NCBI GenBank assembly: GCA_026391655.1
Contig: JAPLDR010000017.1
Span: 1-36,908 of the forward strand
Origin: Bacteroidia bacterium
GTDB lineage: Bacteria > Bacteroidota > Bacteroidia > Bacteroidales > Prolixibacteraceae
Reading direction: 5' to 3'
DNA length: 36,908 nt
Shown: positions 16,817 through 25,177 of the stretch, one piece after another
Layout: each line of letters starts with the position of its first letter
Numbering within the stretch: position 1 is the first letter of the stretch
Notes under the pieces: model-generated
Databases searched by the model: none
Told to the model about the DNA's origin: nothing
Seen by the model: only the letters and a program-made list of their open reading frames with translations
Program-made: the position numbers and the translations under genes

Positions 16817-17413
16817 CTATTCTTTTGCCGATTTTAAAAGATATCCCGGAATCAGGTAACCACAAATTATAGCTGCGCCGGTAAGTAATAACAAGTATTC
16901 ATTTGTTACAAATGTTGTAGCTATACTGAATATAAAAAAAGAAATACCACCCATTATAAGAGGCTTAAACTTAATAAGTAGCGCCGAAGTAGTGGTTGCA
17001 ATGCCTGCTATTAACAACATAAATGGTGGTGGGGCTATTCCCAATTTCATACAAAGAAAAATTGTAACAAAAAATGCAGCAGCAGTTACCCACCAAAGCT
17101 TTTTGTTATAACTTTCTAAATAGCTGTATACTTTCTTAGCCCTATTGTTTTTACGTTCAATAAAAAACAGGATTATAAATCCACTGAAAATAAACACTAG
17201 CCAGTTAGCCATAGTAAACAATCCCATAAGTTCGAATGCTTCTTTGCTCTGCACAATCTTGAAGATGATGAAATGAGAAAAGCAGGCCAGAGTTAATAAC
17301 CAGCCAAAAAGGATAAAGACTTCTGCACTTTCTTTATAATTCATTTTGAAGTTAGCAATAGCTTTATTAATTATATCAAAGCTTTCTTCGGGTGTTAAAT
17401 TTTTTTCGTCCAT
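16817..17413 (-). CDS. Six-TM membrane protein of unknown function
   Basis: A 198-residue protein with a short cytoplasmic N-terminus (about 1-30, acidic) and six hydrophobic segments: VFILFGWLLTLACFSHFII, MANWLVFIFSGFIILFFI, WWVTAAAFFVTIFLCM, PPFMLLIAGIATTTSALLI, IMGGISFFIFSIATTF and YLLLLTGAAIICGYLIPGYLL. No catalytic motif is seen. A membrane protein paired with a small winged-helix regulator is a recurring arrangement in Bacteroidota. Here it is the first gene of the five-gene operon, under a promoter with -33 and -7 boxes at 17443-17474. It may sequester or sense for the regulator; that is inference from neighbourhood only. Confidence 0.82.
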   Translation of the reverse strand: MDEKNLTPEESFDIINKAIANFKMNYKESAEVFILFGWLLTLACFSHFIIFKIVQSKEAFELMGLFTMANWLVFIFSGFIILFFIERKNNRAKKVYSYLESYNKKLWWVTAAAFFVTIFLCMKLGIAPPPFMLLIAGIATTTSALLIKFKPLIMGGISFFIFSIATTFVTNEYLLLLTGAAIICGYLIPGYLLKSAKE

Positions 17414-17442
17414 AATGGTTTGTTAATAAATTTTTATAGGCA

Positions 17443-17474
17443 CAAATATAAACAAGTTAATTTTATTAACCAAA
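17443..17474 (-). promoter_or_regulatory. Bacteroidota-type promoter of the five-gene ABC-2 operon with embedded operator
   Basis: On the minus strand TTTG (17471-17474) and TATATTTG (17443-17450) are separated by 20 bp, matching the Bacteroidota TTTG/TAnnTTTG promoter. The palindrome GTTAAT-TTT-ATTAAC (17456-17470) fills the spacer and abuts the -33 box, so a bound dimer should block RNA polymerase. The ATG is about 30 bp downstream of the -7 box. Confidence 0.75.
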
Positions 17475-18035
17475 TAAATTTGACTTTTTTTACTATGAAA
17501 GTTATATTATTCTAATTTTTAATCGAATATGGAATTATGGGAGGCTCTAAAAATTCGTTTTTTTAAATTTTTTTCCTCAAATTATTCTGACCAAACCGCA
17601 GTTTAATCTTTCCGTCTTTAGGCAATCTTCAGACTGCAATTAGACGACCTGATTCATGGTCTTTTATGAAGAAAAATTATCAGATACTTTCAATTTATCC
17701 TCGTTTATATATTTGTTTTACAGCTTTTAAACAGTTTTTCTAATCAATTGTCGTATCTGAAAATATTGTAAGTCAAATTGATTAGCCCAATAATGCCTGT
17801 TGCCCTTGGCATCCCGACAGACCAGATATACATGCAATTCATAATTGTCGTTTTTAAAATTTTTCAACAATTTTATGTTGTAATTTCAAATAGACATAAT
17901 TTTTAGACAGTACTTTACCCGCCACTTGTACGCTACTTTGATAACAATCTAAATATCAAACTATATTTAATTGAGATCAATCTCAATACAATATGGCAAA
18001 AAATTGTCAAGGTGCGTTTTTTTAAATGCCACACG
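17475..18035. other. Gene-free AT-rich region between divergent operons
   Basis: About 560 bp with no credible open frame. It carries no repeat of the neighbouring operators, no transposon end and no RNA fold that I recognise. It may be residual DNA from the event that placed the five-gene operon beside the two-component system. Confidence 0.45.
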
Positions 18036-18169
18036 ACAAGAGTCATACCACCATCCATATTGCACTAAAATATAGCTACATAACTAAACATTGATCAATA
18101 AGTGACCGTTTAAAACCGTACATTTTTTTGCTTTTATGTGCTCATTACCAGACACTTTATTTGAAGAAG
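18036..18169. repeat. Duplicated 134-bp regulatory block, copy 2
   Basis: Gapless counterpart of 12850-12983, with the same 68-base spacing between the ACAAGAGTCATRCCACCA core (18036-18053) and the second core that starts GACCGTT at 18104. It holds a degenerate operator at 18139-18154 (TGCTCATTACCAGACA). It lies 230-365 bp upstream of the sensor-kinase ATG and probably takes part in that gene's control. Confidence 0.75.
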
Positions 18170-18400
18170 TTCCATTTAGATGAAAAAAACAGTTTTAATC
18201 CATGGAGTCGAATACTTCTGTTTTTGGTTAGGCTTATTCTAAATTTCCGCAGAAAATCAAGAGTATACCAATACAACAATTATTGCCACTCTGCAACTGT
18301 TCTTCTGCCGTTTAATAAATCATATCTTCCGTTAAATAAGTGGTTATTTGTATCTTTAAATTTTTTACCAACTTTTGAGGAAACAAATCAGGAAAACGCA

Positions 18401-21400
18401 ATGAAAACAATTATTTTATGCCTTAGCGCTTTTACAGGTTTTTTATTTTTTCCAGTTTCTTCAAACGGAAAACAGGTTCCGGTGAAGTTGAACGCAGGAG
18501 AGGAACTCATTTATGAATGGACAGAAAAGGAAGTTACTCTGGAGAAAGAGTCTTTTATTTCTGGTCAGTTTAAAACGATCAGGTATTTAGTCCTGATTGA
18601 TGAAATTGAAAACAACAAGGTTTTTTTTACTATTCAAACACTTCGTAATAAGACAGAAATTCAGGGACTTGGAGCCTCCGATTCTGAAGATCGTGGCTTT
18701 CCGCAATTGGTCAATATCTTTTGGGTAATTCCACCGGCTGATCAGGTAAATGAAACCCTTTACCAAAAAAAAATCCATTATGAACTCGATTTGAATACGA
18801 GGAACATTCAATTAGCCAACAGTGCTGAATTGTTCGGACAGTTTGAATCGAGTATGCTCGCTAAAGGGTATTCCGATGAGATCAGGCTGAGTACCATCAA
18901 AGAGATTAAAGTTATACTTCAAAAACCGCTATTCCTGGAGCCGTTCCTATTCCTGAATTCCGATATCGATCAATCAAACATTCACCAGCAAGACCTTGAT
19001 TTAAATTTCAAAACTACTAAGCGTAATGAAGAACAGATGGAATTAAGCAGTATTCCAGACAATCAACAACAAAACTGCAGATGCACCGTCAATCTTCAAT
19101 ATGGTTTAGTGACCAACTTTAGTAAGAATTCGATCGAATATGCAAAAGATCGAAAGTTCCGGCTAAACTCAAACTACAGGGTTCAAATAAACCAACAGCT
19201 TACGTTGTTGCAAAAATCATTTCCGAAACAACCAAAGGTGATCATTAGCGGGCATATTGAGAATCCGGTAAGTGACCAGGTGGTAGTTTATACGTTGAAT
19301 AAATGCTTTGGCACTGATCTTGACAGCAAGATGGTTTACCTGGATAAAACCGGAAATTTCCGGATGGAAGCAAAATTGGAGAACAAAGGTCTGGTTATAG
19401 TTACCAATCCAAATGGAAAACAAGACATCCCAGGGCCAGTGATACTACTTTATGCTGAACCAGGGGATTCGATTTATCTGAATACCCGATTGGTTATGAA
19501 ACAATTACAGGAAAGAATCATAATTCGACATGATTCAACATCGTTGGTGAAAAAAGAATATTTAAGTCCGGAAGAGATTGCATTTTCGGGAGACCGGAAA
19601 ATGGAAGCCGAATTGCTGAATAAATTTCAAGGGCAAATGGGATTGCCCCCATTCCATATTTTGAATAACCATTTATATGTTGGCGGCGGTAAAATTGATG
19701 CAAAAATTTACCTGAATGCATTGAATATGTTGGAAAAATTAATGATCAAATCGCCTAAAAATTTAACAGGGGAATCAACATCTTACCTCGGACACGAATT
19801 GCAGGCATATATCTATTCCAGGCTTTTCGAGGCACGACCGTCTGAATTAGGAAAGGGGATATGGTTTTCTGTTGGTCCGGATCTTGCTGAAAATATGAAA
19901 GACATGGTACAATCACAACTCGATACTTTCAATATCAACCATATCTATAACGATTATGGCCTTTTTTCGCGAGGCCTTACGTTGCAATATGTGCGATACA
20001 AACACAACCGGTTAATACCACTTAGTAATTTGATGATAAGGAATTTCCAACTTAGGTGGATGGACGACATCGAACAAAGTTTACAATTTAACAAGCTGGT
20101 ATTGACTGGATCGCCTCTTTACCGCGAAATGGCCGATCAACTTTATAAATACTCATCTGGTCCTTTTAATGCCTTTACTAAGACCAATAATATGCAGTGG
20201 CAACGAATGTTTGACGAAACATTTGAATTAATGATTAAAAGATGCAACGACGGAACATTTATCAATGCCTTAAAGGATTTGCGAAATAGTCAGTTGAACT
20301 GGAATGATTTACGTTTTATTCCTGATCAAAAATTTTTAAACTTGCAAAAACAATACACCAAACTTCGGTCATTTATTACAGAGAAACCTTCAATCATTTA
20401 TTCGTCAGATGATTGGTCGGTTGGCCGTTATGAGATGGATGAATTATCACCCAAAAACACTGAAATCAATTTTGTACTCATAAACGACGGGAGTAATTAC
20501 GAATTATGGAAAAGCTGGAACGATCGCGCTGAACCCAAAGCACAGCAGCTTTTCCTGATAAATGATTCTCTTCGGTTAAAGGATATTTTCCAGGATAAAT
20601 TCAAAAGATATATAATTTACAATCGTTCAGGAGAGCGGATCGGGGTTGAGTCTGATTTGAAAGATGCGGTTGTAATCGCTAAAAAGAGCCTGGAGCCTAA
20701 AAAGAAGGAAATCAGTAAATCTACACTCAATGGGATCATCCAGCTACTATCACTCGCCTTGTTTTTGTTTCTCGTGGTTTTCCTTATTTATAAATACCGG
20801 ATGAGGCTACAACTGAAGAAACAGGGCCAGGAAAAGCGGCTTCGTGAATTACAAATGGCAGCAATTCGTGCCCAAATGAATCCTCATTTCCTGTTCAATA
20901 GTTTGAATTCGGTGCAAAACCTGATCCAGCAAAACAGAACGCAGGAGGCCCATTTGTACTTATCCGATTTTGCCGGGCTGATCCGGAAAGTTCTTCGGAA
21001 TTCAGAAAAGGAGGAAGTTTCACTTGCCGAAGAGCTGGAGATGGTGGAACAATACCTAAACCTCGAAAAACTACGTTTTGATTTTGAATACACCATTTAT
21101 GTGGATGACCAAATCGACCAAAACCTGTTTATGCTGCCTTCCATGATTTTGCAGCCGATCGCTGAAAATGCACTGACACACGGGTTGCAGCACAAAACTG
21201 GTGATAAAAAAATATCGATCCGGATTTTGAAAATTGAAAATGCAATTCAGATCGACATCGAAGACAACGGAATCGGTATTCAGGCTTCGCAAAAACAAAA
21301 AACCGATTCAAATGGCTTTGGTCTTCGGATGAATGAAGAGCGCATTCAAATGATGAAGGAGAAAAATGGAGGCAATTATTCCTTTAAACTAATCGATCTT

Positions 21401-21457
21401 TCAGAACAGAACCAGGTAGGAACCCGGGTTGAAATAATAATTCCGGAAGAACAATAA
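18401..21457 (+). CDS. LytS-type sensor histidine kinase with large exported thioredoxin-like sensor region
   Basis: A 1018-residue kinase. The frame is open upstream to 18128, but the ATG at 18401 begins a signal peptide (TIILCLSAFTGFLFFPVSS), so I start it there. The exported part has an unassigned beta-rich region (about 25-270), then a DUF4369-like beta domain at about 279-385 (VIISGHIENP, YLDKTGNFRMEA, LLYAEPGDSIYL), a helical middle, and at about 660-765 a segment resembling the end of a TlpA-like thioredoxin fold (INFVLINDGSNYELWKSW, YIIYNRSGERIG) without any CxxC. One TM helix (about 775-797) leads to the His_kinase domain (MNPHFLFNSLN, phospho-acceptor near H829) and HATPase (N-box QPIAENALTHGL, G-box DNGIGI). 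The LytTR regulator gene follows after 42 bp. The signal is unknown; cell-envelope stress or an efflux substrate is plausible from the shared regulatory block with the efflux operon. Confidence 0.9.
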   Translation: MKTIILCLSAFTGFLFFPVSSNGKQVPVKLNAGEELIYEWTEKEVTLEKESFISGQFKTIRYLVLIDEIENNKVFFTIQTLRNKTEIQGLGASDSEDRGFPQLVNIFWVIPPADQVNETLYQKKIHYELDLNTRNIQLANSAELFGQFESSMLAKGYSDEIRLSTIKEIKVILQKPLFLEPFLFLNSDIDQSNIHQQDLDLNFKTTKRNEEQMELSSIPDNQQQNCRCTVNLQYGLVTNFSKNSIEYAKDRKFRLNSNYRVQINQQLTLLQKSFPKQPKVIISGHIENPVSDQVVVYTLNKCFGTDLDSKMVYLDKTGNFRMEAKLENKGLVIVTNPNGKQDIPGPVILLYAEPGDSIYLNTRLVMKQLQERIIIRHDSTSLVKKEYLSPEEIAFSGDRKMEAELLNKFQGQMGLPPFHILNNHLYVGGGKIDAKIYLNALNMLEKLMIKSPKNLTGESTSYLGHELQAYIYSRLFEARPSELGKGIWFSVGPDLAENMKDMVQSQLDTFNINHIYNDYGLFSRGLTLQYVRYKHNRLIPLSNLMIRNFQLRWMDDIEQSLQFNKLVLTGSPLYREMADQLYKYSSGPFNAFTKTNNMQWQRMFDETFELMIKRCNDGTFINALKDLRNSQLNWNDLRFIPDQKFLNLQKQYTKLRSFITEKPSIIYSSDDWSVGRYEMDELSPKNTEINFVLINDGSNYELWKSWNDRAEPKAQQLFLINDSLRLKDIFQDKFKRYIIYNRSGERIGVESDLKDAVVIAKKSLEPKKKEISKSTLNGIIQLLSLALFLFLVVFLIYKYRMRLQLKKQGQEKRLRELQMAAIRAQMNPHFLFNSLNSVQNLIQQNRTQEAHLYLSDFAGLIRKVLRNSEKEEVSLAEELEMVEQYLNLEKLRFDFEYTIYVDDQIDQNLFMLPSMILQPIAENALTHGLQHKTGDKKISIRILKIENAIQIDIEDNGIGIQASQKQKTDSNGFGLRMNEERIQMMKEKNGGNYSFKLIDLSEQNQVGTRVEIIIPEEQ

Positions 21458-21499
21458 TCAGACAGGAAAATTTACCTTTATCCAAAATCGTTGAAAGCT

Positions 21500-22255
21500 A
21501 TGCCAATTTCAGCTCTTATTGTGGATGATGAAAAAAATGGAAGGGAAAACCTCGCGGGATTGATTAAAAACTATTGTCCACAGTTAAGGGTTGTAGCTGA
21601 AGCCAATTCTGTGGCGCAAGCTATCATTGAAATTCAGGATCATCAACCCCAATTAATCTTTCTGGACATTGAAATGCCTGGCGGGAATGGTTTTCAGCTG
21701 CTTGAACATTTTAAAGATTTCCCTTTTGAAGTAGTTTTTGTGACAGCATATGACAATTATGCAATTAAAGCCATCCGGTTTTCGGCCAGTGACTATATTT
21801 TAAAGCCGATTAATCTGAACGAACTCATTGCTGCAATAGAAAAAGTAAGCCAACGAATCAGGAATCAAAACGAAAATGATCGCATCCGGCAACTATACTT
21901 AAACACCGTGCATCCGACCAATCCTAAAATTGGACTTACTACTGGCGAACGGGTCGAGTTTGTGGAAGTTAAATCAATTATCCGATGTCAGGGTGAAATT
22001 AATTACACGCATCTATATTTCACCGATAAAAAACCGCTTTTGGTGGCCAAATCGCTGATCGAATTTGAAGAATTGCTTGGTGAATATAACTTTATCAGGG
22101 TTCATAAAACCCACCTGATCAGTCTTAACCATGTGGTTTCCTTTAGCCGGAACGATGTTGGAATACTGACCATGTCGAATGGTGATAAAATCAGTATTTC
22201 GCGACGAAGGAAGGACTTCACGATCAATCAGTTAAAAAGTATCCTGAAGTTTTAA
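21500..22255 (+). CDS. LytTR-family response regulator
   Basis: A 251-residue regulator. I use the ATG at 21500; a TTG at 21491 would add three residues. The N-terminal CheY-like receiver has the acidic pair D9-D10, phospho-acceptor D56 in LIFLDIEMPGGNG and the conserved Lys in DYILKPINL. After a linker, the LytTR DNA-binding domain spans about 145-250 (IGLTTGERVEFVEVKSIIRCQGEINYT, FIRVHKTHLISLNHV, KISISRRR). LytTR proteins bind imperfect direct repeats as dimers. It should be phosphorylated by the kinase encoded just upstream. Candidate targets are the two 134-bp blocks and palindromes described at 12.8 and 18.1 kb, including autoregulation. Confidence 0.94.
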   Translation: MPISALIVDDEKNGRENLAGLIKNYCPQLRVVAEANSVAQAIIEIQDHQPQLIFLDIEMPGGNGFQLLEHFKDFPFEVVFVTAYDNYAIKAIRFSASDYILKPINLNELIAAIEKVSQRIRNQNENDRIRQLYLNTVHPTNPKIGLTTGERVEFVEVKSIIRCQGEINYTHLYFTDKKPLLVAKSLIEFEELLGEYNFIRVHKTHLISLNHVVSFSRNDVGILTMSNGDKISISRRRKDFTINQLKSILKF

Positions 22256-22311
22256 CAGGTTCAACGCTTCCTTAAGCTCATAATTTCCGGAACCTGTCTC
22301 CTTAAATTAAA

Positions 22312-23358
22312 TCACTCTTTCAGTGGATTCCACCCTTGTGCCCGCAATGGGATCGATTGTCCGACACCTGCTGTTATCAGGTTGACCCCTTCACTTTTGT
22401 CGGTGATATGACCAATAACAGAAATATCGGGATGATTTCGGATTTTATCATGATCAATTACAGGAAGGGTAAAGAGCAGTTCATAATCTTCACCGCCATT
22501 TAAAGCAGCAACCAAGGGATTGATGTTCAGCTCAGCAGCCATTTTTTTTGTTTGATTGTCGTAAAGAAGCCGATCTTCATAAAGCCGGCAACCCACCTCA
22601 CTTTGCGTACACAAGTGAAGAATTTCGGATGAAAGCCCGTCCGAAATATCAATCATAGAAGTAGGTTTAATACCCAATTCCTTAAATAATAATGGGATAT
22701 CCTTTCTGGCTTCGGGTTTTAGCTGTCTTTCAAGAATATAATCGAAACCTGTAAACTGTGGCTTCATTTTTGGATTCACTTTAAAGACTTCGTTCTCACG
22801 TTCAAGGAGTTGCAATCCCATGTAAGCTCCTCCAAGATCGCCTGTAACACACAATAAATCGGTATTTTTAGCCCCATTTCGGTAAACAAGGTCTTCCTCG
22901 TCTGCTTCACCGATTGCTGTAATTGAAATTGTTAATCCAGTAAGCGATGATGTTGTATCGCCCCCTACCAAATCGACACCATATCTTTCGCATGCCAGGT
23001 AGATTCCGGAATAAAGTTCATCGAGTGCTTCAGCTGATATTTTTGCAGAGACCGCAATTGAAACCGTAATTTGTTTTGGAGTTGCGTTCATCGCATAAAC
23101 ATCGCTCAGATTCACAGTAACAGCTTTATAACCCAGATGTCTCAAAGGAACGTACATCAGATTAAAGTGAACCCCTTCGGTCAGAAGATCGGTCGTTACA
23201 ACGATTTTTTTATTCTTAAAGTCCAAAACAGCGCAATCGTCACCTACGCCTTTAAGCGTGCTATCGTTTTTCAAAACGATATTTTCGGTAAGACGACGGA
23301 TTAATCCGAACTCTCCAAGTTCGGAAAGCGCTGTTTTAGTGTGCGTTGTGTTTGTCAT
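22312..23358 (-). CDS. thiL: Thiamine-monophosphate kinase
   Basis: A 348-residue cytoplasmic enzyme that phosphorylates thiamine monophosphate to thiamine pyrophosphate with ATP, the last step of the cofactor's synthesis. Family motifs are in order: GEFGLIRRL, GVGDDCAVL, TTDLLTEGVHF, NLSDVYAMNA, LVGGDTTSS, TGDLGGA, MIDISDGLSSE, NGGEDYELLF and the terminal GWNP. These are the AIRS-fold ATP and Mg binding sites. It is slightly longer than the E. coli enzyme (about 325 residues). It is a single gene facing the two-component system convergently and sharing a 150-bp divergent upstream region with the SUF operon. No thiamine riboswitch is seen upstream. Confidence 0.95.
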   Translation of the reverse strand: MTNTTHTKTALSELGEFGLIRRLTENIVLKNDSTLKGVGDDCAVLDFKNKKIVVTTDLLTEGVHFNLMYVPLRHLGYKAVTVNLSDVYAMNATPKQITVSIAVSAKISAEALDELYSGIYLACERYGVDLVGGDTTSSLTGLTISITAIGEADEEDLVYRNGAKNTDLLCVTGDLGGAYMGLQLLERENEVFKVNPKMKPQFTGFDYILERQLKPEARKDIPLLFKELGIKPTSMIDISDGLSSEILHLCTQSEVGCRLYEDRLLYDNQTKKMAAELNINPLVAALNGGEDYELLFTLPVIDHDKIRNHPDISVIGHITDKSEGVNLITAGVGQSIPLRAQGWNPLKE

Positions 23359-23412
23359 ATATAATCATTCGTAATTCAAAATTTTACAATCCCAAAAGTA
23401 GTGTTCATTTTG

Positions 23413-23420
23413 TATCTTTG
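23413..23420 (+). promoter_or_regulatory. -7 box of the SUF operon promoter
   Basis: TATCTTTG matches the Bacteroidota TAnnTTTG -7 element exactly and lies 88 bp upstream of the sufB ATG. No TTTG -33 box is seen at the expected distance. No IscR-like or Fur-like site was identified in the leader. Confidence 0.6.
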
Positions 23421-23508
23421 CAATTTATAACCAGTCTATTTAAACACAAAATAGGAATTTGTGAAGTTTGATTGTTACTGGACTATATTTTAGAATACAG
23501 ACACCATC

Positions 23509-24954
23509 ATGGAAGACCAAAATAAATTATTGCATGAGGTTACCCAACGCGACTATCGGTTTGGTTTTGTGACAGATATCGAAACTGATACGATTGTCAA
23601 AGGTCTAAGCGAAGAGGTGGTCAGAATTATTTCTGCCAAAAAGGACGAGCCTGAGTTTATGCTCGAATTCCGCCTCAAAGCTTACCGGCGCTGGCTGACA
23701 ATGAAAATGCCCGAATGGGCTCAACTGAAAATACCGGAGATTGACTATCAGGAAATTATCTTTTATGCGGCTCCAAGCCAACAGGCTAAATATGAAAGCC
23801 TTAATGAGGTAGATCCCGAATTGCTCCGCACTTTTGAAAAATTGGGGATTCCACTTGAGGAGCAAAAAATGCTTTCAGGTGTTGCCGTTGATGCGGTAAT
23901 CGACAGCGTATCGGTGAAAACAACCTTTAAAGAAACCTTGGCTGAACGCGGAATTATCTTCTGTTCATTCAGCGAGGCAGTTAAGCACCATCCTGATCTG
24001 ATCCAAAAATACCTTGGGATGGCAGTACCCTACAACGATAATTACTTTGCAGCACTCAATTCGGCTGTTTTTTCCGACGGATCGTTTGTCTATATTCCGA
24101 AAGGAACGCGCTGTCCGATGGAACTATCGACCTACTTCAGGATCAACGCCAAAAACACAGGGCAGTTCGAACGCACATTGATTATTGCCGATGATGATAG
24201 CTATGTATCTTATCTTGAGGGATGTACTGCTCCAATGCGCGACGAGAACCAGCTTCATGCAGCAGTCGTTGAAATCATTGCTCTCGACCGTGCCGAGGTA
24301 AAATATTCTACGGTTCAAAATTGGTACCCGGGCGATAAGAATGGTAAGGGTGGAATTTTTAATTTCGTTACAAAACGAGGGGTTTGCAAAGGAATTTCCT
24401 CCAAAATTCTTTGGAATCAGGTCGAAACCGGTTCTGCAATTACCTGGAAATACCCGAGTTGTATATTAATGGGCGATAATTCAGTAGCCGAATTCAACTC
24501 CGTGGCCCTGACCAATAACTTCCAGCAAGCCGATACAGGAACAAAAATGATCCATATCGGGAAAAATACAAAGAGCACGATCGTTTCGAAAGGAATTTCG
24601 GCAGGTCATAGTTCGAACAGCTACCGGGGTCTGGTCCGTGTTTCGCCAAAAGCTGAAAATGCGCGTAACTATTCCCAGTGCGATTCGCTTTTACTCGGCG
24701 ATACCTGCGGAGCCCATACGTTTCCGTATATCGAAGTCGCCAATAAAAGCTCAATAGTTGAACACGAAGCAACCACCTCTAAAATTGGAGAAGACCAGAT
24801 CTTTTACTGCAATCAGCGCGGAATTTCGACGGAAGACGCTATTGGCATGATTGTCAACGGCTATGCGCGCGAAGTGATCAATAAACTACCGATGGAATTT
24901 GCAGTCGAAGCTCAAAAGTTATTGCAAATCAGCCTCGAAGGAAGTGTTGGATAA
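23509..24954 (+). CDS. sufB: Fe-S cluster assembly protein SufB
   Basis: A 481-residue scaffold subunit of the SufBCD complex, which assembles iron-sulfur clusters in the cytoplasm. It is full length for the family. Hallmark stretches are [86 protein letters not shown] and [22 protein letters not shown], which includes the beta-helix core and the conserved Cys used for cluster assembly. It is the first gene of the SUF operon, with a TAnnTTTG box upstream. A small membrane-protein gene, not sufC, follows. Confidence 0.97.
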   Translation: MEDQNKLLHEVTQRDYRFGFVTDIETDTIVKGLSEEVVRIISAKKDEPEFMLEFRLKAYRRWLTMKMPEWAQLKIPEIDYQEIIFYAAPSQQAKYESLNEVDPELLRTFEKLGIPLEEQKMLSGVAVDAVIDSVSVKTTFKETLAERGIIFCSFSEAVKHHPDLIQKYLGMAVPYNDNYFAALNSAVFSDGSFVYIPKGTRCPMELSTYFRINAKNTGQFERTLIIADDDSYVSYLEGCTAPMRDENQLHAAVVEIIALDRAEVKYSTVQNWYPGDKNGKGGIFNFVTKRGVCKGISSKILWNQVETGSAITWKYPSCILMGDNSVAEFNSVALTNNFQQADTGTKMIHIGKNTKSTIVSKGISAGHSSNSYRGLVRVSPKAENARNYSQCDSLLLGDTCGAHTFPYIEVANKSSIVEHEATTSKIGEDQIFYCNQRGISTEDAIGMIVNGYAREVINKLPMEFAVEAQKLLQISLEGSVG

Positions 24955-24972
24955 TAAAAAAGCAGGAAAAAA

Positions 24973-25158
24973 ATGATGAAACGACAACAAGTATTAGCTC
25001 TGCCAATTGGAATGATTTGTTTGGCCATCGCCATATTGATGGAAAAATTCTTACCCGCGAATAATTTTCTTGATTTTATTGAAGGGTTGTTAACCGGATT
25101 ATCAATTGTATTAAATATCTATTACATCTTTGCCGTTTCTCATAAAAACAAAAAGTAA
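24973..25158 (+). CDS. Small two-TM membrane protein between sufB and sufC
   Basis: A 61-residue protein starting at the ATG at 24973 behind a good Shine-Dalgarno sequence (AGGAAAA). An adjacent ATG three bases on is an alternative. Two hydrophobic segments (about 8-26 VLALPIGMICLAIAILME and 35-55 IEGLLTGLSIVLNIYYIFAV) and a basic tail (HKNKK) indicate an inner-membrane protein with both ends in the cytoplasm. It has 18 bp and 19 bp gaps to sufB and sufC, so it is co-transcribed. No family is recognised. Its position suggests a role linked to, or tolerated by, the SUF system. It could also be an unrelated passenger. Confidence 0.75.
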   Translation: MMKRQQVLALPIGMICLAIAILMEKFLPANNFLDFIEGLLTGLSIVLNIYYIFAVSHKNKK

Positions 25159-25177
25159 AAGTCAAAAACATTAGAAT

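Noticed and set aside
18128-18400. N-terminal extension of the sensor kinase
   Set aside because: The frame is open, but it runs through the conserved regulatory block and would bury the signal peptide that starts at 18401.
22255-22297. Terminator between the LytTR gene and thiL (ACAGGTTC/GAACCTGT)
   Set aside because: The 8-bp arms have a 27-base loop and no T-tract, and one arm overlaps the stop codon. Too weak to call.
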